A DNA stretch of 64,000 nt, taken from positions 682,001 through 746,000 of the forward strand of contig CAVVOF010000004.1 of the NCBI GenBank assembly GCA_963749905.1, given 5' to 3'. The notes under the pieces were generated by a model that had not been told where the DNA came from, searched no databases, and worked only from the letters and a program-made list of their open reading frames with translations. A program made the translations under genes and the position numbers. Numbering within the stretch: position 1 is the first letter of the stretch; each line of letters starts with the position of its first letter. This stretch comes from UBA10649 sp963749905. GTDB taxonomy: Bacteria > Actinomycetota > Actinomycetes > S36-B12. Below, piece by piece: positions 26,644-38,427 of the stretch.

Positions 26644-26665
26644 CACTACGAATCCGCTGAGATCA
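26644..26665. repeat. Right copy of the 22-bp direct repeat, covering the stop codon of the next gene
   Basis: CACTACGAATCCGCTGAGATCA. Its last three bases are the TGA (minus strand) of the gene at 26663-26962, so this copy is the native 3' end of that gene and the left copy is probably the duplicated one. Confidence 0.75.
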
Positions 26666-26962
26666 GGCCTCGATGGTGCCCACCCAGTGACCGTCGATCC
26701 ACTGCGGATCCTCCGCCAGCATGGGCCGGGCCACGGTCTCCCACCAGCCCGCTTGCGCGGCGTCATCGGCCAGCGACAGGTACGACTCCTTCGAGTCGAA
26801 CACCACCGTCATCACCACGGTCTCGCCGTCATCGGCCAGGAGTGCGGACTCGCGCACGAAGCCGGGAACGTTGCGTGCGCGCCAGCTCTCCTGTGAGGCG
26901 AGGAAGTCGTCGAACGGCACCGACAGGCGCCCGATCATCACGGTTCCGTAGGGGTCGGCCAT
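26663..26962 (-). CDS. Small dimeric alpha/beta-barrel-like protein, unknown function
   Basis: 99 residues beginning MADPYGTVMIGRLSVPFDDFLASQ. The pattern of a strand (GTVMIGRL), an amphipathic helix, a strand (VPGFVRESALLADDGETVVM), a helix after DSKESYLSLADD and a final WVGTIEA strand is that of ferredoxin-like stress-response/monooxygenase barrels. No catalytic residue is diagnostic. It is just downstream of the DUF885 gene in space but transcribed ahead of the GNAT cassette inserted at its 3' end. Confidence 0.6.
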   Translation of the reverse strand: MADPYGTVMIGRLSVPFDDFLASQESWRARNVPGFVRESALLADDGETVVMTVVFDSKESYLSLADDAAQAGWWETVARPMLAEDPQWIDGHWVGTIEA

Positions 26963-27048
26963 GGTTCCTCCAGAGGTCCGCCCCAGCACCGCGAGTCTGC
27001 TCCCATCGACCGGCCGCGGCAAGACCCGCGCGATGCCGCTAGCTGCCG

Positions 27049-28689
27049 CTAGATGCCGAGCAGGGTGCGGAGGTGGCGAGGCGAGGGCGACCCCTGCCCC
27101 AGCACGAGGTCGTGCAGCTGACGGTCCGTCCACTCGGGGTGCAGGACCCGCAGGTCGTCGACGATGTCGGAGACCGCGAGGTACCCGGCGAAGTAGGTGG
27201 GCAGTTGCGCGGCGGTGAGGAGCGCGCGTCGCCACTTGCCCTGAGCCTCGCCGTCCTCCTGGAAGCCGACGTCGCGCAGCAGCCAGAGCCCCTCGTCCTG
27301 CGTGAGGCCGTGGGCGTGCACCCCGACGTCGAGGATCGTGTTGATGGTGCTGCGTACCTGCATCTTGAGCTGCTGCAGCCGCAGGGCAAGCCCGCCCCTC
27401 GACGAACTGTCCGGCCGGTAGCCCCTCGCCACCATCAGTTCCTCGGCGTACACGGCCCAGCCCTCGATGAACACCCCGCTCCGGCCGAGTCGTCGCACTC
27501 GGGTGGGCGAGTCCAGCCGTTGGGCGTGGGCCAGTTGGAGCACGTGGCCCGGCATGGCCTCGTGCACGGTCAGCCCGTGCAGCTGAACGCCGTTGTACTC
27601 GCGATAGAAGGACGCGATGCGTTCGGCGTCCCAGCCCTGCGGGGTGGGAGCCACAGCGACGACGGTGTCGACGTCCGCCCGCTCGAGCGGGCCCGGGGCG
27701 TCGCAGTAGGCAACCGCGACCCCGCGGTGGATCTCAGGCATCTCCACGAGGCGCACGACTGCGTCCGGAACGTCGACGAGATCACGCTCCCGGACGAATG
27801 CGGTGGTGCGGTCCAGTGCCTGTCGCATCAGGTCGAGCAGAGTGCGGTCGTCCACCGGCGCCGAGGCCGCGACGGTCGAGAGCGCCTCCCGGATGACCTC
27901 GGACTCGTCGTCGTGGGTCCGCGGTCGGTCGAGGTACTCGTGGGCCACTTCGGCGAGCTGGTCCTGGAGGAACGCGAGGTGCTCCCGCGCCTTGCCCAGG
28001 AGTTCCGCTGCGGAGATGTGCTCGTCGAGCGCGTGCCACAGGGCGCCCTCGTAGAGGGCCGCCCCCAGCCTCGGATTGCGGCCGGCCGAGTCCCGATGCT
28101 GCTCCAGCCAGTCGGCGAAGCCACGCGTTGCGGCGACCGCCGCGTCCACGACCTCGTCGTCGCCCGCCACCGCCCGCGCGTCGCCGTCGATGAGCCGGGC
28201 CGTGCCCTCGAGCTGGCTGACGGCGGTGTCGAGGTGGATCTCGGACATCTCCCCCAATTGGTCCCGAGCATCAGCGAACGAGTCGGGGATCCGGGCCAGC
28301 CGTCCGCGCAGGGCCTCGGCGCGCTGCTCGACGGGCGCGAAGTCGCGCGAGATCAGCAGGTAGAGCGCGGTACCCGGGTTCCACACCATCGGGTCCCACT
28401 CCTGCCGACGCACCTCGCCGAGCTCGAACTGGGTGCGCAGCAGCCGGGCTCGCAGGATCTCGAGGTCGACCAGGTCGGCCCGGCCGAGTTCGACATCGTC
28501 GACGGCGTCCAGCGCGGTGAGGTGGTCCTCGAGTGCGAGCAGCTCGGCACCGACACCCGCGGCCGATCGGTCGGGCAGCCGGTCGTCGAAGCGGTGGTCC
28601 CCCAGTGCGGTGGCCCCGACGGGATCCGCAGCGAGCAGGTCGTCCACGATCCGGTCAGCAAGCTCCCGGAAGTCGTCGGTGACGCTCAC
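27049..28689 (-). CDS. DUF885 family putative metalloprotease
   Basis: 546 residues of the DUF885 family, helical and probably cytosolic. The zinc-type motif is HEAMPGHVLQLAHA (HExxxH), with downstream FIEGWAVYAEELM and the C-terminal YFAGYLAVSDIVDDLR. Family members are thought to be peptidases or dipeptide hydrolases, but activity is poorly documented. The GTG at 28689 overlaps the mazG stop (GTGA), so it is the distal gene of the mfd-lipoprotein-mazG operon. Confidence 0.85.
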   Translation of the reverse strand: MSVTDDFRELADRIVDDLLAADPVGATALGDHRFDDRLPDRSAAGVGAELLALEDHLTALDAVDDVELGRADLVDLEILRARLLRTQFELGEVRRQEWDPMVWNPGTALYLLISRDFAPVEQRAEALRGRLARIPDSFADARDQLGEMSEIHLDTAVSQLEGTARLIDGDARAVAGDDEVVDAAVAATRGFADWLEQHRDSAGRNPRLGAALYEGALWHALDEHISAAELLGKAREHLAFLQDQLAEVAHEYLDRPRTHDDESEVIREALSTVAASAPVDDRTLLDLMRQALDRTTAFVRERDLVDVPDAVVRLVEMPEIHRGVAVAYCDAPGPLERADVDTVVAVAPTPQGWDAERIASFYREYNGVQLHGLTVHEAMPGHVLQLAHAQRLDSPTRVRRLGRSGVFIEGWAVYAEELMVARGYRPDSSSRGGLALRLQQLKMQVRSTINTILDVGVHAHGLTQDEGLWLLRDVGFQEDGEAQGKWRRALLTAAQLPTYFAGYLAVSDIVDDLRVLHPEWTDRQLHDLVLGQGSPSPRHLRTLLGI

Positions 28690-29375
28690 TCGAGGCCCTC
28701 GGCCGCGCGGATCTCAGCAACGCGCCGACGCGACGCCAGACGCGTCGCGGACTCGGCGTCGAAACCGCGCTCGCGGCCGGCGGCCACGAGCGCGAAGAGC
28801 AGGTCGCCGAACTGCGACTCATCGTCGACGTCGGCGAGGACCTGGTGCGCGGCCTCTGTGGCCGTCGGCGCGGGCAGGCGTTCTGCGAGGGAGGCGCTTC
28901 GCGAGATCACCTTGCCTGCGTGCACGAGCGCCGGCAGCGCGTGCGGAATGCCGTCGGTGACGGATTCCCGGCCCTTCTCCTTGGCCTTCAACGCGTGCCA
29001 GTTGGCCTCAACCTGCTCGGCCGTCTCAGCAGTGGCCTCCCCGAACACGTGCGGATGCCGGGCGATCAGCTTGGCGATGATCCCGTCGGCCACGTCGTCC
29101 AGGGTCCACGGATCGTCGGGGTCCTCCTCGGCGATCCGCGAGTGGAAGACGATCTGCAGCAGCAGGTCGCCGAGCTCCTCGCGCAGCAGCGCGCGGTCGG
29201 CGTCCTCGATCGCCTCTACAGTCTCGTAGGCCTCCTCGATGAGGTACTCCACGAGGCTCTCGTGCGTCTGCCGCGCGTCCCATGGACAGCCCCCGGGCGA
29301 GCGCAGCCGGTTCATCACGTCGACGAGGTCGAGAACACGCTCGCCTCGTCGTCGCGACTCCGGCTGCTCCGCCAT
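28686..29375 (-). CDS. mazG: Nucleoside triphosphate pyrophosphohydrolase MazG
   Basis: Hydrolyses NTPs/dNTPs to NMP and pyrophosphate, clearing damaged nucleotides. 229 residues. The first MazG domain holds CPWDARQTHESLVEYLIEEAYE and the metal motif EExxE...ExxD in EEAYETVEAIED...REELGDLLLQ. The second domain (after GKVISRSASLAERLP) has only a partial motif in DDESQFGDLLFALVAAGRERG. ATGA overlap with the upstream lipoprotein gene and GTGA overlap with DUF885. Confidence 0.93.
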   Translation of the reverse strand: MAEQPESRRRGERVLDLVDVMNRLRSPGGCPWDARQTHESLVEYLIEEAYETVEAIEDADRALLREELGDLLLQIVFHSRIAEEDPDDPWTLDDVADGIIAKLIARHPHVFGEATAETAEQVEANWHALKAKEKGRESVTDGIPHALPALVHAGKVISRSASLAERLPAPTATEAAHQVLADVDDESQFGDLLFALVAAGRERGFDAESATRLASRRRVAEIRAAEGLE

Positions 29376-29976
29376 CAGTTCAGCGCGGGCGCGGTGGCGA
29401 GATCGCTCGGGACCGGCCCGAGGGACAGGGTCTGCGGGTCCCAGGTGCCGTAGCGGGGGCTGACCGTCGTCTCCAACTCCTGGCTCAACTCCGAGGCCGC
29501 GGAGAAGACGGCCTGGCCCTGCTCCTCCGCCGACCCGCGCGGGTCGAGCTTGATGCCGAGCGCCTGCGCCTGCAGCTGGAGCTGGAGGATCGAACGCAAC
29601 TGCGAGGGGGCCACGTTCTGCTCGAGGAAGATCTGCTCGACCTGCTCGCGGCCGCCGACCTGCGCGTCGTAGTTGGCAAGCTGCTCGTCGACCTGCCCGT
29701 CCGTGACGACGACGCCCTCACGGTCGGACAGCTCGTCGACGAGGTAGATGGTGATCATCCGGCCGAGGGTCTGCTGCACGAGGCTGGCGTCGCGGGTGGT
29801 GATCGGCTGGCCCTTGGCGGTGAGGACCTCCTCGACCTGCTCCTTCAACGCGTCGTCCGGGATACCGGTGCTGCCCATCGTGGCGGCGTCACCGGCGGAC
29901 GACGTGCCGCATGCGCTCAGCGCGAGGACGGACACGGTGGCCGCGGCGGCGGCCAGCACGAGGCGGCGGACAGACA

Positions 29977-29980
<4 letters not shown>
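29375..29980 (-). CDS. SurA/PrsA N-terminal-like chaperone lipoprotein
   Basis: 201 residues with a lipoprotein signal: hydrophobic stretch LVLAAAAATVSVLALSAC, acylated Cys at residue 24. The mature part is helical (LKEQVEEVLTAKGQPITT, MITIYLVDELSDREGVVVTDGQVDEQL) and matches the SurA N-terminal chaperone pattern where V-V-T-D-x-x-V-D precedes a helix. No PPIase domain follows. It sits between mfd and mazG with ATGA overlaps on both sides, where many actinobacteria carry such a lipoprotein. Probable role: extracytoplasmic protein folding. Confidence 0.75.
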
Positions 29981-33516
<3,536 letters not shown>

Positions 33517-33520
<4 letters not shown>

Positions 33521-34323
33521 GGGTTCGCCGCCTCCCGGAGGGCGGTGCGCAGGAACGCGGCCAGCTCGGGGTGGCTGACCATCAGGTTCGGCACGTACGG
33601 CGGCATGGCGTTGAAGAGCACCGGCTCGCCGTCGACGTGCGAGGCGATCAGCCCGTAGTGCATGGCCACGCCGTAGGGGGCCGCGACGTCCCACTCGTAG
33701 AACCCGGTGTCATGGACGTAGGCCTCGGCCCGGCCCCCGAGGATCTCGTTGACCTTCGCGCCCACGGAGCCCACGTCGACGATCTCGACGCCGTGCTCAT
33801 TGATGCCGGCCTCGGCGAGCAGCGTGCCGAGGATCTCGACGGTGCGCGGCAGGGTGGCCGGGGGACGGCTGCGGGACGCCACCACGCGGATCGCGCGGTC
33901 CGTCGGCAGGGCCGGCACGTGGGCGTCGTCGTCGAGCACCGAGCGGGTCAGGCCCTGGGCGGGCAGGTCGACGGTGGCGGCGGAGAGGATCCGGTCCGCG
34001 GGCTGCCACAGCGCGATGTGCACGGCGAAGTCACTGCGCCCCTGGCCGTACTCGTAGGTGCCGTCGAGGGGATCGACGATCCAGACCCGGTCGGCGACCA
34101 GCCGGCTGGCGTCGTCCTTGCCCTCCTCGCTGAGGATGGCGTCTCCGGGGCGGGCGGCCGAGAGCCGAGCCATGATCAGCTCGTGCGAGGCCTGGTCGGC
34201 CTGCTTGCGCAGGGCGTTGGCGCGCTCCTTGTCGTCGACCGGGCCGAAGTCGGCGCGCAGGTCGAGCAGCAGGCGCCCGGCCTCCTGCGCCACCTCGCGT
34301 GAGAGTTCCGCGTCCGTCACCAT
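33517..34323 (-). CDS. CysQ-like 3'(2'),5'-bisphosphate nucleotidase / inositol monophosphatase family
   Basis: Magnesium-dependent, lithium-sensitive-type phosphatase of 268 residues. The metal ligands lie in LSEEGKDD, WIVDPLDGTYEYG and the late FYEWDVAAPYGVAMHYG. The actinobacterial homologues remove the 3'-phosphate of PAP or dephosphorylate inositol/fructose bisphosphates; the DPLDGT-YEY variant and length favour the CysQ side. I start at ATG 34323; the frame continues upstream into the repeat region. GTGA overlap with mfd. Confidence 0.82.
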
Positions 34324-34337
34324 GTCATCCTCTCGTT

Positions 34338-34474
34338 TCTCCCGTAATGCGGGACAACTGAGCCAATTCGGCCCACACAGCCCCGTTTCACCGGTTTGTC
34401 CCGCGTTACGGGACAACGAGTGAACCGGCCCGGCGCGACCCACTTTCGCTCGCTTCTCCCGCGTTACGGGACAA
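34338..34474. repeat. Three regularly spaced copies of a 20-bp palindromic module
   Basis: Near-identical modules at 34338-34357, 34397-34416 and 34455-34474, each of the form T-TCCCG-cgTTA-CGGGACAA (copy 2 is a perfect 8-bp stem with a 5-base loop). Spacing is 59 and 58 bp. A further pair, TTCACCGG and TGAACCGG, flanks copy 2. They fill the 159-bp gap between the pth stop and the cysQ-like start, where transcription runs through on the minus strand. Confidence 0.75.
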
Positions 34475-34482
34475 ACGTAACG

Positions 34483-35070
34483 TCAGCTGTTGAAGCGGTT
34501 CTGCGTCATGTCCAGCCCCTCGGTCACCAGGCACTCGACCGCGTCGGCGGCGCGTTCGACGACCTCGGGCAGGTCCTTCCGCTCCGCCGACGGGAACGGC
34601 CGCAGCACGTAGTCCGCCGCATCCTGCCGGCCCGGGGGTCGCCCGATCCCGATCCGGATCCGGAAGAAGTCCCCCGTGCCCAGCGCCCGGCGGATGCTTC
34701 GCAGCCCGTTGTGGCCGTTGTCGCCGCCACCCAGCTTCGCGCGGATGGTCGTGAACGGGATGTCGAGCTCGTCGTGCACGACGACCAGTCGGTCCACGTC
34801 CACGCCGTAGAACGCCATCAGCGCCTTGACCGGGCCACCGGACTCGTTCATGAACGACTGCGGCTCGACGAGCACGAGATGCGTGAGCGATCCAGGGACC
34901 CCGAGCTTGCCCTCGGCGGCGAGTGCGTGGCCGCGCTTGTGCCGGGCGAGCTTCGCGCGCACCCGGTCGGCAAGCACGTCGACAGTGAGGAACCCGACGT
35001 TGTGACGGGTGGCCGCGTACTGCGGCCCCGGATTGCCGAGACCGACGACCAGCCAGGGGCTACCCGACAC
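34483..35070 (-). CDS. pth: Peptidyl-tRNA hydrolase
   Basis: Frees tRNA from aborted peptidyl-tRNA. 195 residues. Landmarks: VVGLGNPGPQYAATRHNVGF (catalytic His in RHNVGF), PQSFMNESG, the Asp in VVHDELDIPFTTIRAK and GGDNGHNGLRSI. Eight bases after the end of rplY, matching the usual rplY-pth pair upstream of mfd. Confidence 0.95.
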   Translation of the reverse strand: MSGSPWLVVGLGNPGPQYAATRHNVGFLTVDVLADRVRAKLARHKRGHALAAEGKLGVPGSLTHLVLVEPQSFMNESGGPVKALMAFYGVDVDRLVVVHDELDIPFTTIRAKLGGGDNGHNGLRSIRRALGTGDFFRIRIGIGRPPGRQDAADYVLRPFPSAERKDLPEVVERAADAVECLVTEGLDMTQNRFNS

Positions 35071-35078
35071 CGGCCGGA

Positions 35079-35651
35079 CTACTCCGAGTCGGCGACAGCC
35101 TCGACGGCAGTCTCCATGCCCTCGGCGGACTCGGCGGCTTCAGCGGCCTCGACATCGGCCTCGTGGGCAGCCTGGTCGGCGTACGCCGAAGCCTGCAGCT
35201 CGGCGTCCGCGACGGCATGTGCGGCGGCGGCCATCGGGTCTTCGCCCGCGGCCACGGCCTCCTCGAGCGCCTGCACGGCGGCGGCAGCGTCGATGCCCGC
35301 CTCCTCAGCGGAAGCCGTCGCGGCCTTGATCGCGTCGGCCATGTCGGACCGCACCTTGGCCTCGGCCTCGGTGATGATCACCAGGTCGACGTGCTCGAGG
35401 TTGCGCTTGACGGGGTCACGCTGGATGTCGCGGGGCTTGGTCAGCACGTTGCCGCCGTCGAACGAGATCGACAGCACGACGCGCGGCTTGCGCAGCGCGA
35501 GGTCGAGGTCGTGGTCGGCGATGGCGATGTGCACCAGCTCGGTGCCGGAGCCGTAGATGACGGCGGGGATCTGGCCGTCGCGACGCAGGCGGCGGGCAGC
35601 GCCCTTGCCGAAGTCGGAGCGGGAGACGGCGGTCAAGGCCACGGTGGTCAC
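35079..35651 (-). CDS. rplY: Ribosomal protein bL25 with an acidic alanine-rich tail in place of the TL5 domain
   Basis: The first 90 residues are a bL25 5S-rRNA-binding domain: SRSDFGKGAARRLRRDGQIPAVIYGSG, VLSISFDGGNVLTKPRDIQRDPVKRNLEHVDL. In Ctc/TL5-type proteins a second beta domain follows; here the remaining 100 residues are helical, Ala/Glu/Asp-rich sequence (AEEAGIDAAAAVQALEEA, QAAHEADVEAAEAAESAEGM) with almost no basic residues. The frame is uninterrupted, so this is not an obvious frameshift. GTG start at 35651 behind GAGGAG. Confidence 0.88.
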   Translation of the reverse strand: MTTVALTAVSRSDFGKGAARRLRRDGQIPAVIYGSGTELVHIAIADHDLDLALRKPRVVLSISFDGGNVLTKPRDIQRDPVKRNLEHVDLVIITEAEAKVRSDMADAIKAATASAEEAGIDAAAAVQALEEAVAAGEDPMAAAAHAVADAELQASAYADQAAHEADVEAAEAAESAEGMETAVEAVADSE

Positions 35652-35819
35652 AGCAAGTACTCCTCGGTCAGGGTCGGGCCTCGGCAACGCCTGTGGGCGC
35701 CGACCACGTCGATCACGGTGAGCGCGAGATCCACGATCTGTGGGCCGCACGTCCACCCTCGCCGAGGGCGACGCAAGTCTACCCGACCGCCTGGGGGCAC
35801 CGGACCACCCCTGGAGGCG

Positions 35820-36821
35820 TCAGTGGGTGGACGCCTCCGCGGTCTCGGACGTGCCCTCGAACATGCTGGTGACCGAGCCGTCCGTGAAGACCTCGGTGAT
35901 CGCCTTGGCCAGGATCGGGGCGATGGACAGGATCGTCAGCTTCTCGAACGTGCACTCCGGGGAGATGGGCAGCGTGTTGGTCACGACCACCTCGGAGATG
36001 TTCGAGTTCTGCAGCCGATCCCGGGCCGGGTCGCTCAGGATCGCGTGCGTCGCCGCCACGATCACGTCCTTGGCGCCGTTCTCGAACAGGGTCTCGGCCG
36101 CCTTCACGATGGTGCCGCCGGTGTCGATCATGTCGTCGACGAGGACGCAGACGCGGTCCTGGACGTCGCCGACGACCTCGAAGACGCGCACCTGGTTCGG
36201 CACGTCCGGATCGCGGCGCTTGTGGATGATCGCCAGCGGGGCGCCGAGGATGTCGGTCCACCGCTCCGCGACGCGCACCCGGCCGGCGTCCGGGGAGACC
36301 ACGGTGATGTCCTCGCGCGGGACCCGCGAGGCCACGTGCTTGGCGAGCAGGGGCATGGCGAAGAGGTGGTCGACCGGTCCGTCGAAGAAGCCCTGGATCT
36401 GCGAGGTGTGCAGGTCGACGGTCATCAGTCGGTCGGCGCCTGCCGTCTTGAACAGGTCGGCCATCAGCCGGGCGGAGATGGGCTCGCGACCGCGGTGCTT
36501 CTTGTCCTGACGCGCGTACCCGTAGAACGGCACGATCACGGTGATCCGCTTGGCCGACGCCCGCTTGAGCGCGTCGACCATGATCAGCTGCTCCATGATC
36601 CACTTGTTGATGGGCGTGGTGTGGCTCTGCAGCACGAAGGCATCGGTGCCGCGGACCGACTCCTGGAACCGGACGAAGATCTCGCCGTTCGCGAAGTCGT
36701 ACGCCAGCGTCGGCGACAGCTTGATGCCGAGTTCCTCGGACACCTCCTGCGCCAACTCGGGGTAGGAGCGACCCGCCAGCAGGACCAGCCGCTTCTGGTT
36801 GGGAACCGAGATGTCTGACAC
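35820..36821 (-). CDS. prs: Ribose-phosphate pyrophosphokinase (PRPP synthetase)
   Basis: Makes PRPP from ribose 5-phosphate and ATP, for nucleotides, His, Trp and NAD. 333 residues, class I. ATP region FANGEIFVRFQESVRG; flexible loop PFYGYARQDKKHRGREP; ribose-phosphate loop VLVDDMIDTGGTI. The C-terminus is about 15 residues longer than usual (VTSMFEGTSETAEASTH). Eight bases after glmU. Its product is used by hpt and by nadC in the same window. Confidence 0.96.
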   Translation of the reverse strand: MSDISVPNQKRLVLLAGRSYPELAQEVSEELGIKLSPTLAYDFANGEIFVRFQESVRGTDAFVLQSHTTPINKWIMEQLIMVDALKRASAKRITVIVPFYGYARQDKKHRGREPISARLMADLFKTAGADRLMTVDLHTSQIQGFFDGPVDHLFAMPLLAKHVASRVPREDITVVSPDAGRVRVAERWTDILGAPLAIIHKRRDPDVPNQVRVFEVVGDVQDRVCVLVDDMIDTGGTIVKAAETLFENGAKDVIVAATHAILSDPARDRLQNSNISEVVVTNTLPISPECTFEKLTILSIAPILAKAITEVFTDGSVTSMFEGTSETAEASTH

Positions 36822-36829
36822 CGGCGCTC

Positions 36830-38302
36830 CTACGCTCGCTCGGACGGGGACTCGCTGGACGCATCCTGCCGTGCACGCTCTGCCGCCTCAGCGGCGGGTG
36901 AGCCGGAGCGCTTGCGCTCCACCCAGCCCTCGATGTTGCGCTGGCGGGCGCGGCCGACGGCCATCGCCCCGGGCGGCACGTCCTCGGTGATGACCGAGCC
37001 GGCCGCCGTGTAGGCGCCGTCGCCGACCGTGACCGGCGCGATCAGCATCGTGTCGCTGCCCACGCGCGCGTGCTCGCCGACCACCGTGCGGTGCTTGGCG
37101 ATGCCGTCGTAGTTGACGAAGACGGTCGCGGCTCCGATGTTGGTGCCGGTGCCGACGTCGGCGTCACCGACGTACGACAGGTGCGGGACCTTGGCGCCGT
37201 CGCCGATGTTGCTGTTCTTGATCTCCACGTATGCGCCGGCCTTGGCACCGCTGCCGAGCACCGCGCCGGGGCGCAGGAAGGTGAACGGCCCGACCTTGGC
37301 GCCCGCGCCGATGACGGCGAGCTCGGCCCACGTGTGGATCACCTCGGCACCCGACCCGACCTCGCAGGAGATGAGCGTCGTGCCCGGCCCGACGACCGCG
37401 CCGGTGGCGATCGTCGTCGGCCCGCGCAGGGTGACCTGCGGGCGCAGGGTGACGTCGGACTCGAGGTCGACGTCGACGTCGATCCAGGTACTGGCGGGAT
37501 CGAGCATCGAGACGCCCTGGCGCATCCACGACTCGTTGATGCGGTCGCGGAGGATCCCCGCGGCCTGGCTCAGCTGCACCCGGTCGTTCACGCCGAGGAT
37601 CTCGCTCGGGTCCTCGCACAGGGAGGCGGAGACGACGTGCCCCTCGACCTCCATCAGCCCGATGACGTCGGTGAGGTACTCCTCGCCCTGCGCGTTGTCC
37701 GTGGTGATCCGGCTCAGCGCGTCGGCGAGCGGCTGCCCGGCGAACGCGTACATGCCGGAGTTGATCTCGTCGATCAGCCGCTGCTCGTCGTCGGCGTCCT
37801 TGTCCTCGACGATCGCGGTCACGGAGCCGTCCGCGCCGCGGACGATGCGGCCGTAGCCGGTGGGGTCGGGCAGGCGGGCGGTGAGCACGGTCGCCATCGC
37901 ACCGGTGGAGTCGTGCTCGAGCAGCAGGCCCACGAGCGTCCGCCCGGTGAGCAGCGGGGTGTCGCCGGTGAGGACGACGATGGGGCCGTCCGACGTCTCG
38001 ATGCCGAGCGCGGCGAGGTGCGCCAGCGCGATCCGCACCGCGTGCCCGGTGCCGTTCTGCTGCTCCTGGACGACGGTGATCGCCCAAGGCGCGACCTCGT
38101 CGATATGCGCCTGCACGGCCTCGCGACCGTGTCCGGTGACGACGACCAGGTGGGCGGGCTCCAGCGTGGACGCGGCCTCGATGACGTGGCCGAGCAGCGA
38201 GCGACCGGCGACGGCGTGGAGGACCTTGGGGGTCTGCGACTTCATGCGCTTGCCCTCGCCGGCGGCGAGGATGACGACGGCAGCGGGGCGGGTGGCGGTC
38301 AC
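36830..38302 (-). CDS. glmU: Bifunctional GlmU: N-acetylglucosamine-1-P uridyltransferase / glucosamine-1-P acetyltransferase
   Basis: Makes UDP-GlcNAc for peptidoglycan. 490 residues. The N-terminal Rossmann pyrophosphorylase has VILAAGEGKRMKSQTPKVLHAVAG and VLTGDTPLL; the C-terminal left-handed helix has hexapeptide repeats (GAKVGPFTFLRPGAVLG, IGDGAKVPHLSYVGDADVGTGTNIGAATVFVNYDG). The last 45 residues after NIEGWVERKR are a charged tail, common in actinobacterial GlmU. First gene of the glmU-prs-rplY-pth series. Confidence 0.96.
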   Translation of the reverse strand: MTATRPAAVVILAAGEGKRMKSQTPKVLHAVAGRSLLGHVIEAASTLEPAHLVVVTGHGREAVQAHIDEVAPWAITVVQEQQNGTGHAVRIALAHLAALGIETSDGPIVVLTGDTPLLTGRTLVGLLLEHDSTGAMATVLTARLPDPTGYGRIVRGADGSVTAIVEDKDADDEQRLIDEINSGMYAFAGQPLADALSRITTDNAQGEEYLTDVIGLMEVEGHVVSASLCEDPSEILGVNDRVQLSQAAGILRDRINESWMRQGVSMLDPASTWIDVDVDLESDVTLRPQVTLRGPTTIATGAVVGPGTTLISCEVGSGAEVIHTWAELAVIGAGAKVGPFTFLRPGAVLGSGAKAGAYVEIKNSNIGDGAKVPHLSYVGDADVGTGTNIGAATVFVNYDGIAKHRTVVGEHARVGSDTMLIAPVTVGDGAYTAAGSVITEDVPPGAMAVGRARQRNIEGWVERKRSGSPAAEAAERARQDASSESPSERA

Positions 38303-38427
38303 GGACGTTCCTCCGTCAGGTTGGGGCGGCGGGCCGCTCGTTCAGCCGGGGAAGGCGAGACCCACCCTACCGACCGGCCGGGCCTCGAAGCCTTGCCGAG
38401 CAGATAGTTGAATGCCAAACTACTGAG

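Noticed and set aside
27030..27058. Short repeat TGCCGCTAG at the end of DUF885
   Set aside because: Two imperfect 9-bp copies in a GC-rich stop region are within chance expectation.
34338..34474. CRISPR-like array
   Set aside because: Three palindromic modules at regular spacing, but the repeat is only 20 bp, the count is too low, spacers differ in nature (transcribed gap) and no cas genes are near.
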